Below are positions 1-8,100 of a stretch of DNA of 19,296 nt, in pieces. Below the pieces are notes generated by a model that saw nothing but the letters and a program-made list of their open reading frames with translations, was not told where the DNA came from and searched no databases. Within the stretch, counting starts at the first letter, position 1. Every line of letters begins with the position of its first letter. The DNA lies in contig CAZJFS010000080.1 of the NCBI GenBank assembly GCA_964545075.1, forward strand, positions 1 through 19,296, given 5' to 3'. The position numbers and the translations under genes were made by a program. The DNA is from DAOPXV01 sp035352535. Its GTDB lineage: Bacteria; Muiribacteriota; UBA9980.

Positions 1-32
1 CATATTCAAGGGATGCTGCTGCTGAGTCGTAT

Positions 33-905
33 CTATTCGGCCATGAAGAAGAATGAAAAACGAAGGCCTGAATATTCAGTATGAAAGCCCGCTACGAGTT
101 CCGATTCGGCTTCCGGAATATCGAAGGGCGCCCTGTTTATTTCCGCGAGCGACGATATGAAATATACGGCGAACGCTAAGAGCTGAGGTATCACAAACCA
201 TAATTTATCCTGGGCTTTTACGATGTCGACCAGCGAGAACGAGCCGGCCAGCATTATTACGCCCAGAACCGATATGGCGCGCGGGACTTCGTAACTGACC
301 ATCTGGGCCGCCGACCTGAGGCCGCCGAGAAGCGAATATTTATTGTTCGAGGACCATCCGGCCATTACGATGCCTATGACGCCTATCGATGAAAAGCCCA
401 GAACGTAGATTAATGCCATATTGAGATCGGCCGGTATGAGCTTATCCGTGAAGGGTATCGCCGCGAGCATGGCGACGCCGGGTATGAAGACTATGAACGG
501 CGATAATATGAATACGAATTTATCCGCGCCGGCGGGAATGATATCCTCCTTGAATATAAGCTTGAAGCCGTCGATCAATGGCTGAAGCCAGCCATGCCAG
601 CCGCCGGTGCGCATCGGCCCGAGGCGGCACTGTATATGGCCCGCGATCTTTCTTTCAAGCCAGACCAGAAGTATCGTCGAGACAAGAATGTATCCGAGAA
701 GAACCGCGCCAAGGAAAAACATTTCGACTAAGGTGTAGAGAGTTATGGGAACGCCGAATTTCTGGCAGAGGCCGGTGAGATAAATATGCGATTCGGCGAA
801 TATTATGTGAAGGACCGAGAACGTAACTACTATGGCCGCGAATATCGTTGAAAATATCGCGAGCGGAATGTAGCTTTTCTGTTCCCTGATTTTGATTATA
901 CCCAT
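33..905 (-). CDS. nuoH: NADH-quinone oxidoreductase subunit H, C-terminally short or disrupted
   Basis: This is the membrane subunit of complex I that helps form the quinone cavity and links the hydrophilic arm to the proton-pumping arm. Family hallmarks are visible: WLERKIAGHIQCRLGP, the GGLRSAAQMVSYEVPR loop, and RAPFDIPEAESELVAGFH, followed by TEYSGLRFSFFFMAE. Several hydrophobic membrane segments are present. The start is ATG at 905, with GGAG about 7 nt upstream in the nuoD-nuoH gap. The reading frame ends in TAG at 33-35, just after MAE, where family members continue with Tyr and at least one more membrane helix. At 290 residues it is short for the family (usually about 320-350). A one-base shift would turn the stop into a Tyr codon and stay open to the window edge. 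Identity is very sure; whether the gene is intact is not. Confidence 0.93.
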   Translation of the reverse strand: MGIIKIREQKSYIPLAIFSTIFAAIVVTFSVLHIIFAESHIYLTGLCQKFGVPITLYTLVEMFFLGAVLLGYILVSTILLVWLERKIAGHIQCRLGPMRTGGWHGWLQPLIDGFKLIFKEDIIPAGADKFVFILSPFIVFIPGVAMLAAIPFTDKLIPADLNMALIYVLGFSSIGVIGIVMAGWSSNNKYSLLGGLRSAAQMVSYEVPRAISVLGVIMLAGSFSLVDIVKAQDKLWFVIPQLLAFAVYFISSLAEINRAPFDIPEAESELVAGFHTEYSGLRFSFFFMAE

Positions 906-924
906 TTTTGTCTCCGGCTTAAAT

Positions 925-954
925 AAAATAAATGAAACCTGTTTCTTTTATTTT
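925..954. repeat. AT-rich inverted repeat between nuoD and nuoH
   Basis: Two 13-base arms (925-937 and 942-954) with one mismatch flank a 4-base loop. They lie in the 116-bp gap between the nuoD stop and the nuoH start, an unusually wide gap for this operon. In the nuo transcript this can fold into a hairpin made almost only of A-U pairs. It could be an mRNA-processing or stability element, or simply a product of AT-rich sequence. It has no GC-rich stem and no separate U-run, so it is not a convincing terminator. Confidence 0.4.
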
Positions 955-1021
955 GCGCTTAATTTTTGTTTTCACCTTATTTATTATCTTTTAGCTGTTA
1001 TCTATTTTATGAATATTTAGT

Positions 1022-2119
1022 TTACCTGTCCACTTCGCCGAAGACGGGGTCTATCGAGCCCAGTATGACAACGAGGTCCGCGATCTTATGGCCTTTGGCG
1101 ATCGTGCTGAACGCGCTGAGGTTCACAAATGACGGCGCGCGGAATTTTAGCCTGTAGGGAGCGGCTCCGCCGTCCGAGACCAGGTAAACGCCGAGATCGC
1201 CGCGGGGAGTTTCGATATGAGCGTAAGCTTCGCCCGCGGCGGGTTTAATGACGCGCGGCACCGCGGCTTTTATTTCGCCCGGTTTCAACATTGCGAGGCA
1301 CTGGCGGATTATCTTTACGCTTTCCTGCATTTCGGCTATTCTGGCGGTGTAGCGGTGGAAACAGTCGCCTTCCTCGTAAACTACTGCCTTGAAATCGATC
1401 TTATCGTATAAAAGATAGGGATCGTTTTTACGCACGTCGTAATTCACGCCGGATGCGCGGGCTATCGGGCCGCTGAGGGCGAAATCGAGGGCCTGCTGCC
1501 GGGTTAGCGGCCCCACGCCCTGAGTCCTTATTTTAAAAATATAATTTTCGGTGAGAAGATTGTTGTATTCGTCGATCTTTTTTTCAAGAATATCGAGATA
1601 ACCAAGGGTTTTTTTCTCGAACCCTTCAGGAAGGTCATGAGCGACTCCGCCTATTCTCATATAGTTATAAATCAAGCGCGCGCCGCAGAGTTCTTCGAAA
1701 AGATCAAGGACTGTCTCGCGTTCGCGGAACGTATATAAAAACACCGTAACGGCTCCCGTATCCAGGCCGAAGCAGCCCACGAATACGAGGTGCGAAGCGA
1801 TTCGCTGAAGTTCGGCTATTATCATTCTGATAAGCGCGGCGCGTTCGGGGACTGTCACGCCCATGAGTTTTTCAACGGCCATGCAGTAGGCAAGGTTATT
1901 CGACATCGCCGAAAGGTAATCCAGGCGGTCGGTCAGCGGGATTATTTGCGTATAGCTGCGGCTTTCACATATTTTTTCGATGCCGCGGTGAAGGTAGCCG
2001 ATCATGGAATCGATCTTTTCAACCTCTTCGCCGTCCATGCTGAGCATTGCGCGGAATACGCCGTGGGTCGAGGGGTGCTGAGGCCCCATATTAACTTGGA
2101 ATTCTTCTGTGCGTATCAT
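1022..2119 (-). CDS. nuoD: NADH-quinone oxidoreductase subunit D (49-kDa subunit)
   Basis: This is the peripheral-arm subunit of complex I that, with NuoB, forms the quinone-reduction site near cluster N2. It descends from the large subunit of NiFe hydrogenases. The N-terminus carries the family signature NMGPQHPSTHGVFR and then DPxxGYLHRGIEK-type sequence (here SMIGYLHRGIEKI). RIGGVAHDLPEGF, the GPxARASG-type motif and the terminal DPVFGEVDR are all as expected. The 365-residue length is normal for a stand-alone NuoD, with no fusion to NuoC. The ATG at 2119 follows an AAGAG-type ribosome site. The gene begins 19 bp after the nuoC stop, so the two are surely co-transcribed. No truncation or frameshift was seen. 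Confidence 0.97.
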   Translation of the reverse strand: MIRTEEFQVNMGPQHPSTHGVFRAMLSMDGEEVEKIDSMIGYLHRGIEKICESRSYTQIIPLTDRLDYLSAMSNNLAYCMAVEKLMGVTVPERAALIRMIIAELQRIASHLVFVGCFGLDTGAVTVFLYTFRERETVLDLFEELCGARLIYNYMRIGGVAHDLPEGFEKKTLGYLDILEKKIDEYNNLLTENYIFKIRTQGVGPLTRQQALDFALSGPIARASGVNYDVRKNDPYLLYDKIDFKAVVYEEGDCFHRYTARIAEMQESVKIIRQCLAMLKPGEIKAAVPRVIKPAAGEAYAHIETPRGDLGVYLVSDGGAAPYRLKFRAPSFVNLSAFSTIAKGHKIADLVVILGSIDPVFGEVDR

Positions 2120-2138
2120 AATTTTACTCTTTACTAAA

Positions 2139-2621
2139 TTATTTCATGGGAACGTCGGGATCGTCGATGACCTTGTATTTTTTCAAAAGCGGATGGCCGA
2201 CGAACTCGTCCCAGGTCAATATTCTTTTGAGTTCCGGATGGCCGGTGAATTTAACGCCAAACATGTCGTAGGCTTCGCGTTCGTTCCAGTTGGCCGTCGC
2301 GTAAACGCCGCAAAGGCTTTCAATTTCGGGATTAACGGGCGGCAGCGTGCATTTTATGCAGGCGTGAAACCCGAGTTTTTGAGAGGTAAACCAGTAGACC
2401 ATGTCGATGTGTTTTTTGAGGTCCACGGCGGTTATGAATGAAAGGTATTCGAAATCCTGGCTTTTTAAAAATTCGGCGGTCTCTTTTATTTTATTTGGAT
2501 TGATGCGGATTATGACGCTTTTGGGGTCTTTTTCGTTTTCAATTGATTCTGTTACGCTATCTTTTCCGATTTTATTGGCTATCGCGGAAATTATAAGCTT
2601 GGCGGTCATATACTGGCTCAT
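2139..2621 (-). CDS. nuoC: NADH-quinone oxidoreductase subunit C (30-kDa subunit)
   Basis: This is the peripheral-arm scaffold subunit of complex I that packs against NuoD. The diagnostic C-terminal motif is clear: WNEREAYDMFGVKFTGHPEL followed by KRILTWDEFVGHPLLKKY (about residues 112-150). The N-terminal half (residues 1-60) is less conserved, as usual. The protein is 160 residues, a typical length for an unfused NuoC. Its ATG overlaps the nuoB stop codon as ATGA (2618-2621), which points to translational coupling. nuoD follows 19 bp downstream. The order A-B-C-D matches the standard complex I operon. Confidence 0.96.
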   Translation of the reverse strand: MSQYMTAKLIISAIANKIGKDSVTESIENEKDPKSVIIRINPNKIKETAEFLKSQDFEYLSFITAVDLKKHIDMVYWFTSQKLGFHACIKCTLPPVNPEIESLCGVYATANWNEREAYDMFGVKFTGHPELKRILTWDEFVGHPLLKKYKVIDDPDVPMK

Positions 2622-3223
2622 TTGGCATCACCCGCGTTATTTTCCGAAGAGAGCGGTTCCACGTATTCTTCGATCGCGTAATGAGGTCCGAGATCGGGAT
2701 TTTCAGGCACGAGTTTCAGTTCGGGATTCGCTATGCTTTCGTTCATTATTTTTTCCTGCAGTTTCATGAAGCCTTCGAAAAGGGCTTCAGGCCTGGGCGG
2801 GCACCCGGGTATGTATATATCGACGGGTATTATCTTATCCACGCCTTTTACGACCGAGTAGCTGCCGTGATAAAATATGCCGCCTGAAATCGCGCAGGAA
2901 CCCATGGCCAGAACGTAACGCGGTTCGGGCATCTGATGGTAAAGCTTCACTACGAAAGGCGCCATTTTCGTGCAGACGGTTCCGGCGACGATCATAACGT
3001 CGGACTGACGCGGCGAAGGGCGCGGAATTATGCCGAACCTGTCGAAGTCGTAACGAGAAGCGTTAGCCGCCATCATTTCGATCGCGCAGCACGCGAGGCC
3101 GAAAGTCATAGGCCAGAGAGAGGACTTGCGCGAGTAGTTCATAACCATGTCGATGGACGCTATCGCCAGGCCGCCTCCGGGCCATTGTTTTATGAATTTT
3201 GGAAGATGCTGTACTATACCCAT
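2618..3223 (-). CDS. nuoB: NADH-quinone oxidoreductase subunit B (cluster N2 subunit)
   Basis: This complex I subunit carries the terminal 4Fe-4S cluster N2, which reduces quinone. With the start at 3223 the protein has 201 residues. The four expected N2 ligands are Cys45, Cys46, Cys110 and Cys141, in FGLACCAIEMM, MGSCAISGG and YIPGCPPRPEA. The open frame runs back to 3460, but that extension only shadows nuoA in another frame. ATG 3223 has an AGGGG-type ribosome site about 8 nt upstream and gives the family's usual N-terminus (MGIVQHLPKF). An in-frame ATG at 3244 would add seven residues and is less likely. The start lies 10 bp inside the nuoA end, and the stop overlaps the nuoC start, so translation is probably coupled. 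Confidence 0.96.
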   Translation of the reverse strand: MGIVQHLPKFIKQWPGGGLAIASIDMVMNYSRKSSLWPMTFGLACCAIEMMAANASRYDFDRFGIIPRPSPRQSDVMIVAGTVCTKMAPFVVKLYHQMPEPRYVLAMGSCAISGGIFYHGSYSVVKGVDKIIPVDIYIPGCPPRPEALFEGFMKLQEKIMNESIANPELKLVPENPDLGPHYAIEEYVEPLSSENNAGDAK

Positions 3224-3588
3224 TCGAGTATCCCCTTGCGCCATGCGTATATTAAACCTAAAATAAGTATCAGCATGAAAACGAAGCCTTCTATGAAACC
3301 ATAAAAAACAGGTATTCCAAACGAAGCCAGCGACTTGTATATCCTGGCCCATGGGAAGAAGAAGACTGTTTCGACGTCGAATACTATGAAAAGAAGCGTG
3401 AACATATAATATCTTACGTTGTATTGTATCCATGAGGAGCCGACTGCTTCGGCGCCGCATTCATAAGTCGAGCGTTTTAACGGATAGGGATTCGAAGGCG
3501 CGAATATAGCGACAAGGGCGAGGCCTATTATCACGAAACTAAAGGCTACTATTCCAAAAACGGCTATAAACGAATATTGAGTCAACAT
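3214..3588 (-). CDS. nuoA: NADH-quinone oxidoreductase subunit A
   Basis: This small membrane subunit of complex I sits at the junction between the peripheral and membrane arms. The 124-residue protein has three hydrophobic helices (about residues 7-29, 62-82 and 93-114). It also has the conserved loop sequence STYECGAEAVGSSWIQYNVR and the second-helix signature FIVFDVETVFFFPWA, whose acidic residues are typical of NuoA. It is the first gene of the operon. The start ATG is at 3588; the best ribosome site, AGGTGG at 3601-3606, is 12 nt upstream, somewhat far. A 120-nt leader separates it from the predicted promoter. The gene overlaps nuoB by 10 bp. Confidence 0.96.
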   Translation of the reverse strand: MLTQYSFIAVFGIVAFSFVIIGLALVAIFAPSNPYPLKRSTYECGAEAVGSSWIQYNVRYYMFTLLFIVFDVETVFFFPWARIYKSLASFGIPVFYGFIEGFVFMLILILGLIYAWRKGILEWV

Positions 3589-3611
3589 TTTATTAAAATT
3601 CCACCTGAGTT

Positions 3612-3639
3612 AAAAAATAAAAAAGGGCTTGCCCTTTTT
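3612..3639 (-). terminator. Terminator-like hairpin in the nuo leader (possible attenuator)
   Basis: Read on the minus strand, this is AAAAAGGG, loop CAAG, then CCCTTTTTT, A and six more T. The 8-bp stem (3620-3627 with 3632-3639) is followed by a U-rich run in the RNA, the layout of an intrinsic terminator. It lies between the predicted nuo promoter and nuoA, with no minus-strand gene upstream that it could terminate. That suggests leader attenuation or a block to read-through. The stem has only three certain G-C pairs, so it may be weak. Confidence 0.35.
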
Positions 3640-3694
3640 ATGAAAAGGAGCTTGATTATACGATTGACAATGCTGGAAGTGATAAAAAAAAATG

Positions 3695-3704
3695 TTTGTA
3701 CAAA
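3695..3704. promoter_or_regulatory. 10-bp palindrome just downstream of the nuo promoter
   Basis: TTTGTACAAA is a perfect palindrome. It would sit at about +7 to +16 relative to the start site expected from the minus-strand promoter at 3717-3745, a place where a repressor could act. A 10-bp AT-rich palindrome can also occur by chance. Confidence 0.3.
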
Positions 3705-3716
3705 TTGAGCAATTCG

Positions 3717-3745
3717 ATAATACACCATTTCAAATTTTATTTCAA
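3717..3745 (-). promoter_or_regulatory. Predicted sigma-70-type promoter of the nuo operon
   Basis: On the minus strand a -35 box TTGAAA (3740-3745) and a -10 box TATTAT (3717-3722) are separated by exactly 17 bp. Transcription should start near 3710, giving a leader of about 120 nt before nuoA. A TATAAT on the same strand at 3655-3660 has no good -35 box at the right distance and is a weaker alternative. Confidence 0.65.
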
Positions 3746-3961
3746 GCTTTTTTTAATTATTTTTAAGGTTGACGTTAAAATAATCGTCGCTTGAAAAAGC
3801 ATACACGCCTTGAATTTTAAAGAAATTTAAAAAAATTAACACTCATTAAAAATGCGGATGTCGTCGGTTAAATAATAAGTGAATACGTGAGCCGCAATCC
3901 CTCCGTCATCGGTTTGTTTTTCACTGCGACGCTAACTTTAATTTATCGCGACAGATTTATC

Positions 3962-3990
3962 TTGAAAACTTAGTGGAAATGAAATATAAT
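3962..3990 (+). promoter_or_regulatory. Predicted sigma-70-type promoter of the nitroreductase gene
   Basis: A TTGAAA -35 box (3962-3967), a 17-bp spacer and a consensus TATAAT -10 box (3985-3990) make a strong promoter. The expected start site is near 3997, inside the first of two palindromes, giving a leader of about 57 nt before the TTG start codon. Confidence 0.75.
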
Positions 3991-3991
3991 A

Positions 3992-4018
3992 TCATTTAAA
4001 TGACCGTTCATTAAATGA
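3992..4018. promoter_or_regulatory. Tandem palindromic operator candidate at the nitroreductase start site
   Basis: TCATTTAAATGA (3992-4003) is a perfect 12-bp palindrome. TCATTAAATGA (4008-4018) is an 11-bp version of the same sequence, four bases further on, with centres about 15-16 bp apart. The pair begins one base after the -10 box and covers the expected transcription start. This is the classical position for a repressor that blocks RNA polymerase. No regulator gene is adjacent, so the binding protein is unknown. Confidence 0.55.
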
Positions 4019-4053
4019 GGTGGTCGTTAGAATTTATTTGCCGGAGGTTGCTC

Positions 4054-4665
4054 TTGGAATTAATAGAAGCGATAAGATCGAGAAGAAGCATCAGAAAGTT
4101 CAAGCCGGACGCCGTGCCGGATGAATACGTTAAAGATATTATAGAAACCGCCCGCCTTGCGCCTTCAGGCTCGAATCTTCAGCCTGGAAGATATGTCGTC
4201 ATTAAAAGCGAGGCCATGCGCGAAAAATTAAAGGGATGCACTCAGCTTCCGTTCATCGCGCAGGCGCCCGTCATCATAGCCTGCTGCGCGGATTCAAGCT
4301 GCATCGGCGGCTCGGGGCAGCGGCTCCGTGAATTGAATGAAGCCGGAGCTTTCGCCGGAACGCCGCTTGAAAATGCAGATCCGGTCGTTATTAAAAGCCG
4401 TATCAGCGGCATGGACGAGGTTCAGAGGAACGCTTATCTCGGGCTTAACGTCGCGATCGCGATAGATCATATGACGCTTCGCGCGGTCGATCTCGGCCTC
4501 GGGACCTGCTGGATAATGATGTTCGACCGGGATAAAGTGAAGAAATTGCTTGAACTGGATGAAAAATATACGGTCGTAGCGCTGCTTCCAGTGGGCTATC
4601 CCGATCAAAAACCCGTCATGCGCCCGAGAATATCTTTTAATGAAGTGATGTTAAAAGAAGTGTAA
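4054..4665 (+). CDS. Nitroreductase family protein
   Basis: This is a probable FMN-dependent oxidoreductase of the nitroreductase superfamily; members reduce nitro compounds, quinones, flavins or other substrates with NAD(P)H, usually as dimers. The N-terminal motif LIEAIRSRRSIRKFKPD is the typical FMN-phosphate contact region, and APSGSNLQPGRYVVI and DLGLGTCWIMMF are further family motifs. I place the start at TTG 4054: GGAGG (4043-4047) lies 6 nt upstream, and the protein then begins ELIEAIRSRRS as in relatives. The in-frame ATG at 4015 has no ribosome site and lies in the operator candidate. The protein is 203 residues, normal length. A Cys-rich stretch (IIACCADSSC, near residue 78) is unusual. 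The physiological substrate cannot be told from sequence. Confidence 0.88.
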   Translation: MELIEAIRSRRSIRKFKPDAVPDEYVKDIIETARLAPSGSNLQPGRYVVIKSEAMREKLKGCTQLPFIAQAPVIIACCADSSCIGGSGQRLRELNEAGAFAGTPLENADPVVIKSRISGMDEVQRNAYLGLNVAIAIDHMTLRAVDLGLGTCWIMMFDRDKVKKLLELDEKYTVVALLPVGYPDQKPVMRPRISFNEVMLKEV

Positions 4666-4744
4666 GGCCGACCGTTAAATAATTCTTATTATGTAAACCT
4701 GGATTGGCGATCAGGGAACAATTCAAGGTAAAAAGGAGAAAAAA

Positions 4745-5062
4745 ATGAAAAACTTCGATTCGATCTTCTGGAAATGTATTGCCGTTCTTTTCGTCTCTTC
4801 GCTGTTCTTTCTTTCATACGCGATCCTTAACACGTCTGGCGCCAGAAATTTTGCGCTTCCCGGACCGGCTCTGGCGCAGGATGCTCAGCAAATGAACCCG
4901 GGCGGCGGCATCGTCTGCACGTCCAAGAGCGATACTAACGACAACACGCTTTATATCTGGAAATATGATTCGAACGGGCTTCCCGTCTGCGTCACTATCG
5001 TTTACAGGCAGAAAGACTGGAATTATGATACCTATCCGATCAGGGAAGCCGCAAAAAAATAA
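4745..5062 (+). CDS. Small exported or membrane-anchored protein of unknown function
   Basis: I do not recognise this 105-residue protein. Residues 9-28 form a single hydrophobic segment behind a short charged start, so it is exported or anchored. An ALA|Q site at residues 42-45 could be a signal-peptidase cut, though it lies far from the hydrophobic core. The remaining ~60 residues are polar and aromatic-rich (YIWKYDSNGLP, DWNYDTYPI) and contain two cysteines, Cys58 and Cys82, that could form a disulfide outside the cytoplasm. AAGGAG (4733-4738) lies 6 nt before the ATG, so the gene looks well translated. It sits 79 bp after the nitroreductase and 50 bp before the kinase gene on the same strand, probably in one transcript with the kinase. 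Confidence 0.75.
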   Translation: MKNFDSIFWKCIAVLFVSSLFFLSYAILNTSGARNFALPGPALAQDAQQMNPGGGIVCTSKSDTNDNTLYIWKYDSNGLPVCVTIVYRQKDWNYDTYPIREAAKK

Positions 5063-5112
5063 TTTGAAATATCAGAAATAAGTTTGGAACGGATAAAAGG
5101 ATAAGAAGCGAT

Positions 5113-8100
5113 ATGGAAGAGTTCCCCATCGGCGGCGCCGCGAGTTTTAAAGGTTATAGCGTAACCGGCCGGTTCAAGGTTGTTTCAGGCGAATCGGACA
5201 TTTACATTCTCGATAAGAATTCGGAAAAATTCATATTGAAACTTTACCGATACGGGATCAGCCCGGCGCGTGACGTTCTTAAAAAGACCCTTGAAATCAG
5301 CGCGAAGCACCCGGAGCACATCATCCGGATATACGGATGCGGTTACGATGAAGCCAGCGAGAGATATTTCGAGATCCAGGAATACGCTAAATTCGGGACT
5401 CTCCGGGAACTCGCCGGTTCGTTAACGGATTCGAACCGGGCGGCGGCCGTAAAACTTATAATCGCCCAGATAATAGAAGGGCTTAAGGTTTTGCACGATA
5501 ACCGCATATTGCATCTGGACCTGAAGCCCTCGAATATTCTCATAAGGTCGAAAACGCCGCCATGTCTTATACTGAGCGATTTCGGCATAGCTTCCATTCT
5601 CGAATCGGACGTTTCAAGCAGAATGACCGGCGTAAAAGGCACGCCGCTTTATTCGGCGCCGGAAACCTTCGGCGGGGTCGTACATAAAAATTCCGATTAC
5701 TGGTCGCTCGGAATGATGGTGATGGAGATTATTTCCGGCTCGCATCCGCTCGAAGGGCGCGACGCTAAAACGATCATGTACGGTTTAACGACACGCGGCA
5801 TGGATATCCCGGCCGGCGTTCCGGCGGAATTCCGGGCTCTTCTCGCGGGGCTTTTGACCCGCGAAGCTCACGGCAGATGGGGCTATGACGAAGTTAAAAG
5901 ATGGCTGGCCGGCGAGCGCGACATTTCGATATACGTTCCAAAATACGCCAGAGCGTATAAATTTCACAACCGCGAATATCATTCGTTCGATAAGCTCGCG
6001 GCCGCATTTATTGAAAACGAGGAATGCTGGGAGGACGCGAAACTGCACCTGGCCGAAGGATATATTTCGAAGTGGCTTGAAAGCTGCGAAGATTACGACA
6101 TGGGCGTCGGTATAAAAAAGATAGTTAAAAATTGCGGCGCCGACCTCGATAAGGCCCTCTTTAAAATAATTTACGCCAACAATAAAAGCCTGCCGTTTTC
6201 CCTTTGCGGGATTAAGATAACGCTTCAGAGGCTTTTCGCGGCATCCGCTGCGGCGATGAAAAACGAGGCGTCCGGCGCCGAAAATATTGTTTTATCGCTT
6301 CTTTTAAGCGGCGGACTGCTTGCTTACTACCGTGAATATATGAATTTCAACGAAATGCCCGAAAACGCGTTCGCGCTGTTCCTGGCGTCGCTCGAAGCTA
6401 ATTTTTCGAAGATGCCCGACAAAAGCGAGAAAACAAGATTTCTTATTGTTTCGAAACTGATGCACGTCCTTATGGATTTCATGAAATACGATATTCCGGC
6501 GAATTTAAGGAAAGACGTGTCGGCGAGCGTCAGCTATATTATTGAAAACATCGAAAAATTAATACCTTCATGCGGCGCCTCTGAAAACGAAGCCGTTGAG
6601 AATAAAGCCGCGGAGGAAAAAGCGGGCGGGAGCTCCGCGCAGCCCGGAGAAGAGGCTTCTGAAAACGACATAGATCCGGTTGTTTACAATAAAATTTTAT
6701 ATCTGCGTTCCAGATTCGAAGAGATAGACGACGCGCTTTTGAACGCTATCGCCGAGGGGGATAGCGAGGTCGCGAGGATACTCATCGATAACGGCGCGAG
6801 CGTTAACGCGAAGGATCGCGATAACGATACGGCGCTTTTGAAATCCGTGGCGCTTGGGAACGCTGAAATAGTAAAACTTTTAGTCGATCGCGGCGCGGAC
6901 GTAATGGCCGAGAACAATTTTGGCTGGACCGCCGATATGCTCGCGAAGGACCGCAAACGCGAGGATATATTAAAGATCGTCAGTGCCGCGGGCGGAGCGG
7001 TTTGCGATAAGGAAGCTAAAACCGACTGCATGGAGCTTTTAAGCTATCTTGGCCAGGCGGCGAAAAGGTTCGCCGGGAATTATCACGAAGACTCGGTCCG
7101 TGAATTGAAAAACGCGTGTTCCGACGTTTCGGAAGGCATGATAGAGCGCGCGGCGCTAAAAATAAAGAAGGCCATGAGCTTCATACCGGTCGCGGATGAC
7201 GTGCACAGGGTCGAGGATGCCTGCTGCCATGCCGGAAAGATGTTTTTCAAAATGAAAAGGTACGATGACGCCGCCTTCGCGTATGAAAAAACGCTCGCGA
7301 TCAATCCGATAAACAGGGACGCGCTGGATTTTTTTGAAAACAGGAAGCCGCTTTCGGTCGAAAAAGACGCCGTAAAGGATCTTATCGAAAAAGTTTCCGC
7401 TCTCGAAACCGGCGGAGAATTAGAAACCGCGTTTGAAAAATGCCTTGAAATAACCGGGAAATATCCGCGCTCGGCGGCGGCGCACGTTAAACTGGCCTCC
7501 CTTTATGAATTGAAAAAAAATCCCGCCCGGGCTCTTTTTGAATATGAGCGGGCGCTCGATCTGGAGCCTGATAAATACGGCAGCCTGTTTTTAAAAGCCG
7601 CCCGGCTTTCGCTTGAAATTAAAAATCACAGATCGGCCGTCGAGAACCTTACCCGCGTCCGGCAGCTCTTTCCCGATGATATCGATTCGCGGAAGGCTCT
7701 TTTAGAAGAATATAAATTTTATTATTTCGACGAGGATAAGACTTCGGGCGCGGACGAGGTTATCGACTCTTATCGCCGTTTTTTAAGCACCCGCGAAAAT
7801 GACGTGATGGCGCATCTCGAGATCGCGTACATCTATAATAATCTTCCGAAGGCCGCTTTTGAAGCAGGAAAAATAAATGAAAAGGCCATATCGGCGCTTG
7901 AAAACGCCGCAAGGCGCCCGGACCCGGAAATTTCCGCGCGACCGGAGATCCGCGCCATGATGTTGAACGAGATCAGGCTCGCCTTCTTTAATTCCGAGGG
8001 CGCGAGCGCCGCTGAAATAATCGATATCTATAAAAAACGCCATGCGATGTCGCCTGATGATGCGTTTAAATGCTATGAAATAGGCTGTTTATATAATAAC

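Larger units (their letters stand above)
3589..4053. other. Divergent intergenic control region between nuoA and the nitroreductase gene
   Basis: This 465-bp AT-rich stretch has no convincing gene on either strand. From left to right it holds the nuoA ribosome site, a terminator-like hairpin (3612-3639), a palindrome (3695-3704), a minus-strand promoter (3717-3745), about 215 bp in which I see nothing definite, a plus-strand promoter (3962-3990), two adjoining palindromes (3992-4018), and the nitroreductase ribosome site (4043-4047). The unexplained middle part contains only short, weak inverted repeats. Confidence 0.75.

Noticed and set aside
3224..3460. Upstream extension of nuoB to 280 residues
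   Set aside because: It lies entirely over nuoA in another frame, lacks any family similarity, and ATG 3223 has a proper ribosome site and the usual NuoB N-terminus.
4015..4053. ATG start of the nitroreductase at 4015
   Set aside because: No ribosome site precedes it and it falls inside the palindromic operator candidate; TTG 4054 with GGAGG fits better.
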